A stretch of DNA of 39,601 nt from a virus: positions 1 to 39,601 of IMG/VR virus record IMGVR_UViG_3300031977_002119. One strand, 5' to 3'. A model generated the notes under the pieces. The model was not told the origin of the DNA and did not search any database. It saw nothing but the letters and a program-made list of their open reading frames with translations. The position numbers were made by a program, and so were the translations under genes. Below, piece by piece: positions 19,254 through 27,741 of the stretch; positions within the stretch are counted from its first letter, which is position 1, and each line of letters starts with the position of its first letter.

Positions 19254-20417
19254 TTATTTTCTAAATTTAACCTTGAGTTTAGAAGACGATTGACCGCCAT
19301 CAACCGCGCGAATAGTCCAGCCGTTTGAAGTCGTGACATTTTCATGAGTACCTCTCGCACCCATATCCACATTCTTCGTTCGTGCCATACTTTCTTTCAT
19401 TGCATCGGCTTTGCCTTGCTCATAAAAGTGTTGCGCTACTTGATCAGCGTTCATAGCTGTAAACAAAGATTTGTGATAACCCTTGGCGTCTGATATCTGT
19501 CCCTTATCGTTTAAGAACTTCTTAACAAAGTTATTGATATCGCCTTGAGTCTCGCGAACCTGTCCAGCATCCTTAACTTTAAAACGATAAGTTTTATCGC
19601 CGACCTTGTAATCAAAACCTTGAAAACTGTCACCGAAAACCTTATCAGTCTCTTTTTTAAAGACGTTGGTGTTTCTTTCAACTATTTTAGCGTTTTCCTC
19701 GCTCTCTTTATTATAACGATTGAAAAACTCAACCGCTTTTTGTTGATCAGGAGTCAATCGCGACCCCATCTTAACTTCTTCGTAATACTTAGACTTAAGA
19801 CCTTCTAAGTGGTTTTTTGCATTAGCAAGTGCTTGTTTGCGCTCTACTTTTTTGCGTCGTACCTCACGTTCGTCGTCAAGCTCTTCTTCAAAAGAAAACT
19901 TGTCTTCAAGCATGAAGTCGATGTCTTCTGCGTCTAAGTGCGGATTAGTAGCTTGGTAATATTCACGAAGCAATTGATCTTCGTTTAATTGGCTATAATC
20001 CGTATTAAGGCGAACATAGTCCTCTAATGTTCCCCCTGTTTCGCTCATAAAGTCTACAACTTTCTGAATATTTTCAGGAAGCTCTACACCTGTTTCTTTA
20101 GCTTCAGCAACAGCCTCTTCAACTTGATTAGTTAATTCTTCTGTCGCTTGCTCAACCTGTTCTTCAATTACTTCCTCGAGAACGGGTTCACTGGGTTGTA
20201 CGGGCTCACTATCCTCAACGGGTGTTTCCTGTACGGGTTCTTCTGTTTGTTCAACAGCTTCAGGCTGCTCAACAACTTCAGGCTCTTCAGTTTGTGGTTG
20301 GTTAAGTGCATTAAGGTCTACTTTAATAGTTCCGTCATCTGCAAGACCAACTGGACTGTTTTCTTCGGGAGTCTGTTTTACTTCCTCAGACACCTGGTCT
20401 GTGATTTCTTCACTCAT
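19254..20417 (-). CDS. Scaffolding protein candidate (387 aa)
   Basis: The first 130 residues are very acidic, rich in Glu, Pro, Val and Gln (repeated EEPVQETP-, EQPEAVEQTE-type words) and likely disordered. They are followed by helical, coiled-coil-prone segments (about 170-260) and a basic C-terminus ending SSSKLKVKFRK. Acidic/helical bodies with a basic C-terminal capsid-binding end are typical of phage scaffolding proteins such as that of P22. It sits between portal and major capsid genes, exactly where a scaffold is expected. A separate prohead protease is not seen nearby. The call rests on composition, charge layout and position rather than on a recognised signature. Confidence 0.72.
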   Translation of the reverse strand: MSEEITDQVSEEVKQTPEENSPVGLADDGTIKVDLNALNQPQTEEPEVVEQPEAVEQTEEPVQETPVEDSEPVQPSEPVLEEVIEEQVEQATEELTNQVEEAVAEAKETGVELPENIQKVVDFMSETGGTLEDYVRLNTDYSQLNEDQLLREYYQATNPHLDAEDIDFMLEDKFSFEEELDDEREVRRKKVERKQALANAKNHLEGLKSKYYEEVKMGSRLTPDQQKAVEFFNRYNKESEENAKIVERNTNVFKKETDKVFGDSFQGFDYKVGDKTYRFKVKDAGQVRETQGDINNFVKKFLNDKGQISDAKGYHKSLFTAMNADQVAQHFYEQGKADAMKESMARTKNVDMGARGTHENVTTSNGWTIRAVDGGQSSSKLKVKFRK

Positions 20418-20448
20418 GATAAGATATTATAAAATTATACAATTATTA

Positions 20449-22878
20449 TTACTTAGGTTCGAAGGTTCCTAAACCGAAACCACCGCCAAGTATGTCGTTA
20501 CCCCCTGATTCAAAACGTTTTGGAGGTGTTTGCTTTTGTCTTTGCTCAATAAGCTCGCTTTGTTGTGATGCTTGAAGCTTAGTTCTTTCGTCTTTACGAT
20601 CTTCAGTTTCTTTGATCTTAGACTTAGCTGCATCCACTTCAATGCCTTTGAGCTGCATGTTATATTCAAACTCTAGCTGCATTAACTGCATCTTAGCCTG
20701 CACCTCTTTATCCATGCGAGATTGCTCGAGCTGTGCTTTAATTTGTTCAAGCTGGGCTTTAGTTTGGAATGCCGCTTGATCTTTCTGCATTTCTGCTTGT
20801 GCTGCAACCTGCTGTGCCTGTGCATTTGCCTGCGCTTGAGCTTGCATATTTTGCTGCTGCATCATTTGATCGCGCTCTTGCTTTTTCTTACGGCGTAGCT
20901 TTAACAATTGGTTGGCTAGCTTAATATTTTTTACCTCGCGAATATCAATAGCATCTTCAAGGTCCACAAGACCGGCTGATAATGCTGTTTGGATATTGTT
21001 TTCGAGCATTGCTTTTTCTTCGTCATCTGGTGACAACTCAAGCACAATACCGAAGTCATGCAAGTGCAGGTCCTCTAAGTCTTCTAAAATACCAACGTTA
21101 TGCCCACCAATCTTCTGAATAAATGCAGACTTAGAAGGGTGGTACTCAATAATGTCGGAAATACGCAAAGACAAACATTCCGCTGTTTCAGCTGTTAAGA
21201 ACAAACCTGCGTCAAGGATGTGGCGTGTGGCTGTATTTGAATTTGCCGCGGCCATTTTCTGTACGCCAACTAATGCTCTTGCATCTGGTGTAGAACCGTC
21301 ACGTGCTTCGTTTAGACCCGTTACGTCACGAATCATTTGCAAGTAATAGTTGTACGTGCTAATAAGCTGTTGCAGTTTTTGTCCTCCCGCACCAGTTTGC
21401 AAAGGCTGAATAGGCACTTTGCCAGGATTCATATCGCCCTCGCTTGTAAATGAGCGTCCAATAACAGAACCCGTTTGGAAGAACATATTAAGCGCTTCCT
21501 GTGGATTATAGTTTGTACCGTTACCCAAATCGATTTCAGCCAAGCCGTCAGCATCAAGATAAACACCATCAGGCATCATTCTTGACATTACTTGCTGTAT
21601 CTTAAGGTGCGTGAGTTGGATCATATCAGCGAAGCCGGTACAACGACTTACAATAGACTCAATCTTACCTTTATACATGCGTGGGGCAACAATACTATAG
21701 TTCATTTTAACTTTAGTATAATCGCTCTTTGGACGCATCATGTTTTTAGCAATGCTCCATTTTAACATTTGCTGAGAACCCATTACCATTACGCCCTCGT
21801 ACAACACCTCTAAAGAACGAGACATTTTACCGTACATTCCTTCTAGCACTTCTACAGGTGGATCAAATTGATCGTCTCTTAAAATGATCTTAGAAGCGCC
21901 TGTAGCAGTTTCCTTAACCTTGTATACCTCGTTCATGTAGGTTTTATAGTTAAAGAACAACAGCTGTACGGAGTTAGAGTCGTACGTGTCGCGGTTAGAA
22001 AGTGTTTGGTCATATGCAGCGCCGCGGTTGTTAGATCCACTTTTCTGCATTTTTTTCAGGTCATCGTCTGTTAAACCAGGGAACATTTTCTTCACCTCGT
22101 TAATAGGCACATGCTTAACCTCACCTACGTAGTATATGTCTTCAAAGTATGGTGATTCAGTATAAGAGTAAACCAAATTAGCTGGGTCTACATATTCTAC
22201 CGTTACGCCATTAGATTCCGTAAAGTTATTTTTAACAGCGGCAATACCAATCGTGGTAATATCATAATACAATCTACGTTTAGTAAGATCATATTTATTG
22301 CCGTCTAACAAAGTATTAAGAGCAACTTCCTCTGCAATCTCAACGCCTTGCTTATATGTAAGCTGCATGTGCAACTCAAGCTCTTCCTTTGTTTCAGGCA
22401 AAAGCTCAGGTTGGTTTTCGTACAAGCTAATACCAAATTGCTCTTGAACAAACTCGTTAAGCTCTTTGGTTTGCATATCACGAATAATAGACTCCATATA
22501 CTTTGTACGTTTACCAACGCCATACGGATCCTGTGAATATGCTTTAATGTCAAAACTTCTATCAGCAATACCGTTAACAACAATGTCAACAAACTTAGAT
22601 AGAATCGGGACTGGCTTCCAGTCTAGGTTTAAATAAGATAAATCACCGTTAATTGACAATTCATCTTTGTATTTTTGTATGCTTTGCTCGCCGCGTGCAT
22701 ATAACCTTAGATTGTGGTATGTATTTTGGTTACTACGGAAACGGCTGTTACCTGCATTGCTAGAAAACCATTCTTTTTCAATGGCTCTACCAACCTGCAG
22801 ACCGTATTCCACTGACATTTTCTCCGCATCGCTAGCTACCTGGCTCGGGAAAAAACTATTTATAACTGACTCAGCCAT
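20449..22878 (-). CDS. Portal protein (809 aa)
   Basis: Large portal-type protein starting four bases after the terminase stop. The body has the alternating helix/strand layout of portals, with words such as DGLAEIDLGNGTNYNPQEA, MIRDVTGLNEARDGSTPDAR and VGVQKMAAANSNTATRHIL (stem and wing helices). The C-terminal 150 residues are Gln/Ala-rich helix (QQQNMQAQAQANAQAQQVAA), a probable long coiled coil or barrel, ending in a Gly-rich motif FESGGNDILGGGFGLGTF. Length is close to the large portals of crAss-like phages. Role: dodecameric vertex through which the terminase pumps DNA. Assignment rests on size, domain feel and its place between terminase and scaffold. Confidence 0.85.
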   Translation of the reverse strand: MAESVINSFFPSQVASDAEKMSVEYGLQVGRAIEKEWFSSNAGNSRFRSNQNTYHNLRLYARGEQSIQKYKDELSINGDLSYLNLDWKPVPILSKFVDIVVNGIADRSFDIKAYSQDPYGVGKRTKYMESIIRDMQTKELNEFVQEQFGISLYENQPELLPETKEELELHMQLTYKQGVEIAEEVALNTLLDGNKYDLTKRRLYYDITTIGIAAVKNNFTESNGVTVEYVDPANLVYSYTESPYFEDIYYVGEVKHVPINEVKKMFPGLTDDDLKKMQKSGSNNRGAAYDQTLSNRDTYDSNSVQLLFFNYKTYMNEVYKVKETATGASKIILRDDQFDPPVEVLEGMYGKMSRSLEVLYEGVMVMGSQQMLKWSIAKNMMRPKSDYTKVKMNYSIVAPRMYKGKIESIVSRCTGFADMIQLTHLKIQQVMSRMMPDGVYLDADGLAEIDLGNGTNYNPQEALNMFFQTGSVIGRSFTSEGDMNPGKVPIQPLQTGAGGQKLQQLISTYNYYLQMIRDVTGLNEARDGSTPDARALVGVQKMAAANSNTATRHILDAGLFLTAETAECLSLRISDIIEYHPSKSAFIQKIGGHNVGILEDLEDLHLHDFGIVLELSPDDEEKAMLENNIQTALSAGLVDLEDAIDIREVKNIKLANQLLKLRRKKKQERDQMMQQQNMQAQAQANAQAQQVAAQAEMQKDQAAFQTKAQLEQIKAQLEQSRMDKEVQAKMQLMQLEFEYNMQLKGIEVDAAKSKIKETEDRKDERTKLQASQQSELIEQRQKQTPPKRFESGGNDILGGGFGLGTFEPK

Positions 22879-22882
22879 ATTG

Positions 22883-25096
22883 TCATTTTATTATTTCTGA
22901 AGTGTAACCATCTTGATTGTATCTTGCAATCTTTAGGTTTAATTTTGCTCTTTCTAATTTAGCGTGTGGTCTATACAAATCTTTATTGCAAGCCATAATT
23001 GCTAACCCTGAACTGATCGCCGCATCAAACTTTGTACGGTTATTAATATTAAACTTAGACCAGTCATTAAGTGTATCGTTAAAGTACATATTACCGTACT
23101 CGCCCTCTGCTACAACCCCAACATATTTATCGATGTACATCTCGATCGCTGCTGCGTGCGCTTGCTTCATATCTTCACTAGAGTTTGGAATACCGCCAAT
23201 TTCTTTTTCAGTAACTGACAGCTTATTCCATACGCGATCAGGTCTATTCATTGAGTAGCCTCTGTAACCGCGACGTTTGAAGTGATAAAGCAAACGTGGT
23301 TTGTTATTTTCCGCTAGAATAGGCATGCCATAAAATACGCAAGCCATTAGTACATCTTCAAAAAAGATCTCCGCTGTTTGCGGTCTAGCTATATATTCTA
23401 AAAAGAATGTGCTTGGAGGTGCATCTTCGAGACTAAATTTGGTAAGTCCGTGCAACGCGCCTTTAGAACCCTTTCCATCGGTGGTTCCTGAAATGTCATA
23501 GCTATCGCAACCGAAAGCGCCGATATGTTCATTACCTGGGTATTTAACACCATTCTTTGTTATTTGCCGGTTTTGTAGATTTGTTCCTGGAACCCAAGAA
23601 ACTTTAAACCTACCCTGTGGCGATGGTATAAATTCAACTTTGCTGTCTTTAATGCCGTTCTGCCATTGGAAGTTACCGGTGGTTATAACATTAGTATTAC
23701 GCAGATCTTGGTTATAATCAATCTGTTCGTATATCTTAGCGAGATTAAATAGGCTATTTTTAGTTTCATCGCGGAAAGCATGATCTTCCGTGCGTGGAAA
23801 CTGTCGATAGTATTCGTTCAAAGCATCCTGGTCGCTTTTAAGACCATCAACCTCGTTCTCCCAATAATCTATAACCCCTTGTTCAATAACGTCGCCAAAC
23901 GGGTCCAAAACTTCTGTATCAGGATTATTAAATACGGGCTGCCCGTACTCATCAATAAATCCTTCGTAGTTCCACTCCATCGGGATAAATAACGAGTATA
24001 ATCCTGATTTTGTTTGTCCATTGGAATTTCGTTTAGTTACGTCTGAATCGTAATAAAGCTTTTTAAAGTTTTCTCCACCTTTGTCTAACGCATTAGATGT
24101 GGAACCCATCATACATTTACCGATGATTCTACTACCTAATCGCAAACAGGTTTTGGTTACACGCCAGTTGTTAAGAATGTTATCGGGTTTTTCCCATTTA
24201 CCACTCTCGTCGTGCACCAATAGCTTTAACTTTTCACCATCGTAAGAGTTATCGCCAGTATTTTTCCAGTCAATCGTTGTGTCAAGGCCTTCCATGTCTA
24301 TGGTCTGGTCTTTCGATTGAATTGACTTTCGTGTTAGTTTCGAAGCAGGAACCCTATATGCCAGTTCAGTCTTCGGTCTATCCATACCATCTTGAATAGG
24401 CTTGAAGAAAAACGGGTAGTTGATCGAAATGGGTACCACTTTGTCAGTGAACATCTTCTTTGCATCGGAACCTGTTTTTGACAAGATACCGAATCTAGCA
24501 TCACTCGAGATTGTAGCCATGTTGACTGTCTCTCCAGATGCCATGAATGAAAATCCACTCCGTCTGTTTTTAAGATAGCACATTCCGTAGCATCTTGTAT
24601 CAGCCTTGCAGGCTTCCCAAAATATAAAGAAGAGTCTGTTTGCCTCTCTGTAATCTGGATTCCCGACATCAATCTTGCTCCACTGCAAGTACATGTAGTG
24701 AGTCCCAGTAATATAAGTAGGCTTGTTTTGATTATAAAACCAATAACCGTTGTCGCGTCTGTTGAATTCTTCATCAATATAAGCTTCCCAGTTGCTCTTA
24801 AACTCGTCCGGATAGTTCTGCCAATCAAATATACTCTTAATATTTTTAAGCTCCTTAGGATAGTCCGAAATCGTCCACTTATTTTCGCCTTTTTCAAGGT
24901 TTTTAGGTGCAGGGGGCAACGCAATTGTCAAGCCCTGTATTTCTATGATCTCACCAATCTGGCCTGTCTTCGATATAACGACGACGCCGTGCTCTTTATT
25001 ATAACCGTACTTCCACTTCTTACCTTTGTTTAAACGATGTATCGTGGTAAGTTTTATAGGTTCAACGGTTTTTACTAGTGTTTGCTCGTACGTCAT
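22883..25096 (-). CDS. terL: Terminase large subunit (737 aa)
   Basis: ATP-driven DNA packaging motor with C-terminal nuclease. Visible motifs: a non-canonical Walker A, KNRRSGFSF at 176-184; Walker B LLVHDE at 292-297; coupling motif with GSTSN at 331-335; and nuclease acidic residues in GCDSYDI (D531) and ILAENN (E596). The Arg-rich Walker A without the classical GKT/S and the 737-aa length match the large terminases of crAss-like and marine Bacteroidetes phages, being longer than the usual 450-600 aa. The ATG at 25094-25096 overlaps the upstream gene by ATGA, so translation is probably coupled. The nuclease residues are assigned by eye and the third metal ligand is not fixed. Confidence 0.9.
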   Translation of the reverse strand: MTYEQTLVKTVEPIKLTTIHRLNKGKKWKYGYNKEHGVVVISKTGQIGEIIEIQGLTIALPPAPKNLEKGENKWTISDYPKELKNIKSIFDWQNYPDEFKSNWEAYIDEEFNRRDNGYWFYNQNKPTYITGTHYMYLQWSKIDVGNPDYREANRLFFIFWEACKADTRCYGMCYLKNRRSGFSFMASGETVNMATISSDARFGILSKTGSDAKKMFTDKVVPISINYPFFFKPIQDGMDRPKTELAYRVPASKLTRKSIQSKDQTIDMEGLDTTIDWKNTGDNSYDGEKLKLLVHDESGKWEKPDNILNNWRVTKTCLRLGSRIIGKCMMGSTSNALDKGGENFKKLYYDSDVTKRNSNGQTKSGLYSLFIPMEWNYEGFIDEYGQPVFNNPDTEVLDPFGDVIEQGVIDYWENEVDGLKSDQDALNEYYRQFPRTEDHAFRDETKNSLFNLAKIYEQIDYNQDLRNTNVITTGNFQWQNGIKDSKVEFIPSPQGRFKVSWVPGTNLQNRQITKNGVKYPGNEHIGAFGCDSYDISGTTDGKGSKGALHGLTKFSLEDAPPSTFFLEYIARPQTAEIFFEDVLMACVFYGMPILAENNKPRLLYHFKRRGYRGYSMNRPDRVWNKLSVTEKEIGGIPNSSEDMKQAHAAAIEMYIDKYVGVVAEGEYGNMYFNDTLNDWSKFNINNRTKFDAAISSGLAIMACNKDLYRPHAKLERAKLNLKIARYNQDGYTSEIIK

Positions 25097-25371
25097 CGTG
25101 AACGTTTTTCAGCGAACCCGGAGAATGTTTTCTTTTCTTCCTCTTTTGCTGGTTTGCCATCAAGCAATCGCTCTTCCTCTTCAATACGCGTTAATATTTC
25201 AAACGCGTCAAATATTGCCAGTTTTTTAGTTGCAGCGGCATTTTTTAAGCGGTCAGCAGATACATCATCTTCCGTGTTGGTAATGATTTTCTCCTCAGCG
25301 ACTTTTATAAGTTCCTCAACCGCCTTGCGACCAGCTTGGATTATACTCTTCTTCGTCTCCTTGGTACTCAT
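25093..25371 (-). CDS. Terminase small subunit candidate (92 aa)
   Basis: Short, highly charged helical protein: Lys-rich N-terminus (MSTKETKKSIIQAGRKAVEE), a central DDVSADRLKNAAATKKLAIFD segment, and an acidic then basic C-terminus. It immediately precedes and overlaps the large terminase gene (ATGA), the usual place of a small subunit, and its size and helical nature fit. It overlaps the upstream GroES-like gene by 56 bases, longer than other junctions here, but this is the only ATG in the frame. No helix-turn-helix can be assigned with certainty. It could alternatively be a small packaging accessory protein. Confidence 0.6.
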   Translation of the reverse strand: MSTKETKKSIIQAGRKAVEELIKVAEEKIITNTEDDVSADRLKNAAATKKLAIFDAFEILTRIEEEERLLDGKPAKEEEKKTFSGFAEKRSR

Positions 25372-25906
25372 ACGCGACTGTTATTTTATTTATAGGGATT
25401 CGATATAATCTTTCTCCCTCAATATTAAATTCATATTCCATTCCCGGTGTGTACCCAACTAAATCACCTACTTCAAAATTATCGCTAGCAATCTTTACTT
25501 TGCCTATTAGCGGTCTCTCGTGATTAAGAGAGAACATATCTTTTTCCACAAGTGGCTTAACGAATGTATAACCAGGAAGGGCATTCCAAGTATTGTTTCG
25601 CTTATAAGCGTATATCTGTTCAGGGAATACAAAAAACATATCGTCTTTATAATATGCTTTTCCATTTTTTTCTTTCCCACGTACGTCATAAAAACGTCTA
25701 AATATATTATGATGAACTATAACCTCATCACCTACCTCTAAACCAGTTTCACCGATTGCTGGTAGCGCTTTAACGATGCCTACTCGGTTTACGTATTGAT
25801 GGTTTTGAAGTTCTGTGTTTAAAAGCAATTTTCCGTCGCCTACTGCTTTTTCACTTACAGTCCTTCCACCTTTGGGTTCAACAATAACGTTGTATAAGCT
25901 ACGCAT
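25316..25906 (-). CDS. Tandem GroES-like domain protein (196 aa)
   Basis: The ATG at 25904-25906 (MRSLYNVIVEPKGG) is preferred; the frame can extend to a TTG at 25927 only by overlapping the upstream gene further. Two beta-barrel-like halves follow the cochaperonin pattern. Domain 1 (about 1-103) has NVIVEPK, a glycine-containing loop GDGKLLLN at 23-30, GIVKALP and LEVGDEVIV (VGD 58-60). Domain 2 (about 110-182) has GYTFVKPL, GKVKIA, FEVGDLVGY (VGD 146-148), MEYEFNIEGERLYRIP and ITVAYEYQG, which lines up with the GroES second half (VGD..., K-D-E-...-I...I-A-I-V). Chloroplast Cpn20 is a known tandem cochaperonin of similar size. Whether this one binds chaperonin is unknown; the tail EEEYNPSWSQGG is extra. 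It sits next to the terminase genes. Confidence 0.65.
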   Translation of the reverse strand: MRSLYNVIVEPKGGRTVSEKAVGDGKLLLNTELQNHQYVNRVGIVKALPAIGETGLEVGDEVIVHHNIFRRFYDVRGKEKNGKAYYKDDMFFVFPEQIYAYKRNNTWNALPGYTFVKPLVEKDMFSLNHERPLIGKVKIASDNFEVGDLVGYTPGMEYEFNIEGERLYRIPINKITVAYEYQGDEEEYNPSWSQGG

Positions 25907-26123
25907 CGTATTTAAGGTCGTATTCAATAGAAATAGCCATGTTCTTGTTAAAGTCTTTCCATGGCATTACATTGTCGCCCTTTTGTATATAGATAGAGTA
26001 CTTTGCTTCCTCTTCTAATATATGCACTATAGTATGACCGCCATACACTTCCTGTCCAACAGAATAGTGCATGGCGTCATTTTTATAGTCTTTTCCAATA
26101 CTGATCTTACGAATTACTTGCAT
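25899..26123 (-). CDS. Conserved-looking hypothetical protein (74 aa)
   Basis: Starts at the ATG at 26121-26123 (MQVIRKISIGKDYKN), 17 bases inside the end of the upstream gene; the longer frame from 26165 would overlap far more. The sequence has DAMHYSVGQEVYGGHTIVHI followed by short beta strands and FNKNMAISIEYDL, suggesting a small beta-rich domain. No enzymatic or membrane motif. It belongs to a tightly packed run of small genes leading into the terminase genes and overlaps the GroES-like gene by eight bases. No family recognised with confidence. Confidence 0.6.
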   Translation of the reverse strand: MQVIRKISIGKDYKNDAMHYSVGQEVYGGHTIVHILEEEAKYSIYIQKGDNVMPWKDFNKNMAISIEYDLKYDA

Positions 26124-26349
26124 TCTCAGTAATGGTTCCAGTTTGTAAGTCAATCTGTACATCACCGTATTCAGCTTCTAGTTCTTTTTGGAAGTCGTCC
26201 ATTGCTTTCTTTACTTCCGCGAACTGGTGTAGAAGCTCGTGCTTTTGTGCTTCAATACTGCCGATGCTTAACGCTACACGGTTAGATGTTGTAACAAAAC
26301 CTTGAAGTTGCTCTAGGTGTTCTTTCGTTACTTTTTTTGCTTTTGCCAT
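26107..26349 (-). CDS. Small coiled-coil protein (80 aa)
   Basis: Begins MAKAKKVTKEHLEQLQGFVT and continues as one long amphipathic helix (NRVALSIGSIEAQKHELLHQ, FAEVKKAMDDFQKELEAEYG) ending with a short beta-like tail VQIDLQTGTITENASNS. The heptad-like spacing predicts a coiled coil. Small proteins of this look are frequent next to packaging genes of marine phages, but no function is known to me. It follows a 48-base A/T-rich gap (26350-26397) with no clear hairpin. Confidence 0.6.
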   Translation of the reverse strand: MAKAKKVTKEHLEQLQGFVTTSNRVALSIGSIEAQKHELLHQFAEVKKAMDDFQKELEAEYGDVQIDLQTGTITENASNS

Positions 26350-26397
26350 TTGATTTAAATTTAATTGATTATACTTAATTTAATATTACTTAATTTG

Positions 26398-26625
26398 TTA
26401 CGCTTCTAATTCGTCTTCGAACCAATTTGCGCGTTCGTTTGTTTCTGGATCCCACAACCATGCGTTAATCGCAGATTTATGTCCAAAAATCTCTATATAT
26501 TCTTTACAGATGTATTCACCGTTAAGCTCAATAATACATTTTGCGCCATCTAATGAAAACTTAGCCGGCTGCGTAATTTGATCTTTGTGCTCGTCGTAAT
26601 GAGCCGCTGTTACTACGTAGTACAT
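26398..26625 (-). CDS. Hypothetical protein (75 aa)
   Basis: The start is the ATG at 26623-26625 (MYYVVTAAHYDEHKDQITQP), which forms a TAATG overlap with the stop of the LamG-like gene. The upstream extension of this frame runs inside that gene and is unlikely to be used. The product has beta strands followed by IELNGEYICKEYIEIFGHKS and an acidic C-terminus rich in Trp and Glu (WLWDPETNERANWFEDELEA). No family recognised; probably translationally coupled to the LamG-like protein. Confidence 0.55.
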   Translation of the reverse strand: MYYVVTAAHYDEHKDQITQPAKFSLDGAKCIIELNGEYICKEYIEIFGHKSAINAWLWDPETNERANWFEDELEA

Positions 26626-27452
26626 TATGGCTGAGGTGTTTGCGTACAATTCACAGCAGCACCTGTTGCAGTGGCTGTCCATAAATTGTTAACGTCGTTA
26701 ATATCTCCGCTTTGGAATTTCCAGGCTGTAGCCCAACCACCTATAGGGTTGCCTCCTAAACGACCCGCTGCGTGTATAGCAGTAAAGTCCGTTTGTGTCA
26801 AAGGCGCGGCGTAAGCGTAAATTTCGTCCATACAACCATATAGCGGCTGCTGAGGTACCGTGCCGGTGTGCCCGGAATCGCCTATAACAAGGTATTCAAC
26901 ATTACGGCTAAGCCCACCAAAGTTGTCAGCAACGTCTGCGCCTTGAACACTGGTTAGTTCAACACCGTTCCAAAAGAACTTAATTTGATCTGCGGCTGTT
27001 GCACCGCCAAAATCAAATGTAACGCCTAAGTGTACGTATCCGTAATTATCAGCGCCGCCCGTTCCAGCGATCCACCCTTGCGGGTATGTAATACCTGTGC
27101 TTGGATTATCATGCAGTGCGAAATGGCGGCGAGCGTAGTATCCATTGTTAGGATCCTCGATCATTATCAATATACGGTTTAAACTAGCATTATATACAAT
27201 ACGTATGCTAGTACCCACCATCAATCTAGGCGCTGCAGATTCAAACCACAACGCACTATTTTGCGCGGTCAATGCACTTTGCTTAACCCACATTGAATAG
27301 CTGAAATCCGCATCTTGGCCCCAACCTACCCAGTCTGTTAACCCTACATAGCTATAATCAACAAGATCATTAACCCCGTCAAAACAAATTGCACAGGGCT
27401 GAGGATTACCGAATATCTTATTCTTATATGTAGCTTCCCCTAAGTTGATCAT
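26625..27452 (-). CDS. LamG/concanavalin-like virion protein (275 aa)
   Basis: Beta-rich protein with the pattern of a LamG-like jelly-roll domain: an N-terminal ICFDGVNDLVDYS strand, the central FSYSMWVKQ strand, GYVHLGVTFDFG, IKFFWNGVEL, and the characteristic late segment YGCMDEIYAYAAPLTQTDFT with IHAAGR, matching the usual G-x-hDEhxhY-x-x-x-L-x-x-x-x-h pattern. Such domains bind glycans and often decorate phage heads or fibres. There is no secretion signal, consistent with an intracellularly assembled virion part. It lies between a 91-aa beta protein and a 75-aa unknown; the three may form one decoration unit. The carbohydrate target cannot be read from sequence. Confidence 0.72.
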   Translation of the reverse strand: MINLGEATYKNKIFGNPQPCAICFDGVNDLVDYSYVGLTDWVGWGQDADFSYSMWVKQSALTAQNSALWFESAAPRLMVGTSIRIVYNASLNRILIMIEDPNNGYYARRHFALHDNPSTGITYPQGWIAGTGGADNYGYVHLGVTFDFGGATAADQIKFFWNGVELTSVQGADVADNFGGLSRNVEYLVIGDSGHTGTVPQQPLYGCMDEIYAYAAPLTQTDFTAIHAAGRLGGNPIGGWATAWKFQSGDINDVNNLWTATATGAAVNCTQTPQP

Positions 27453-27453
27453 G

Positions 27454-27729
27454 TTACTTTACGGCTACTAGACCAGTCGCAGTTGTTCCTGCAGCTACAA
27501 CGTAGTCAATTACTACTGGAAGGAATGTTCCTCCTTTTACACCTTCAAAAGTAACTACTTGCTTATCTCTGTTAAGTACAACAGAAATGTCACCATCACC
27601 ACCGCACCATAAGATAGCGCCGTTCATTGGCGGGTAAGTTTCTTTATCAGTCCACGGAGTTGAAGAGGCCGTTGCTGTGAAAGGCACAATCTCCGTTGCA
27701 AATTCTGGTTGGTCAATAAATTTTCCCAT
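27454..27729 (-). CDS. Small beta-rich virion protein candidate (91 aa)
   Basis: Begins MGKFIDQPEFATEIVPFTAT and continues with a Gly-rich beta pattern (NGAILWCGGDGDISVVLNRD, VVTFEGVKGGTFLPVVIDYV) ending VVAAGTTATGLVAVK. The repeated short strands and glycine turns fit a small beta-sandwich. It precedes the LamG-like gene, with its stop one base upstream of that gene's ATG. The pattern is familiar from small proteins in marine phage virion modules, but no function is established that I can name. Head decoration is a guess from position. Confidence 0.62.
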   Translation of the reverse strand: MGKFIDQPEFATEIVPFTATASSTPWTDKETYPPMNGAILWCGGDGDISVVLNRDKQVVTFEGVKGGTFLPVVIDYVVAAGTTATGLVAVK

Positions 27730-27741
27730 TTCTTATTTTTA

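Noticed and set aside
24334-24924. 196-aa minus-strand frame inside the terminase region
   Set aside because: It lies fully within the terminase large gene in another frame, and the terminase motifs are all in the main frame.
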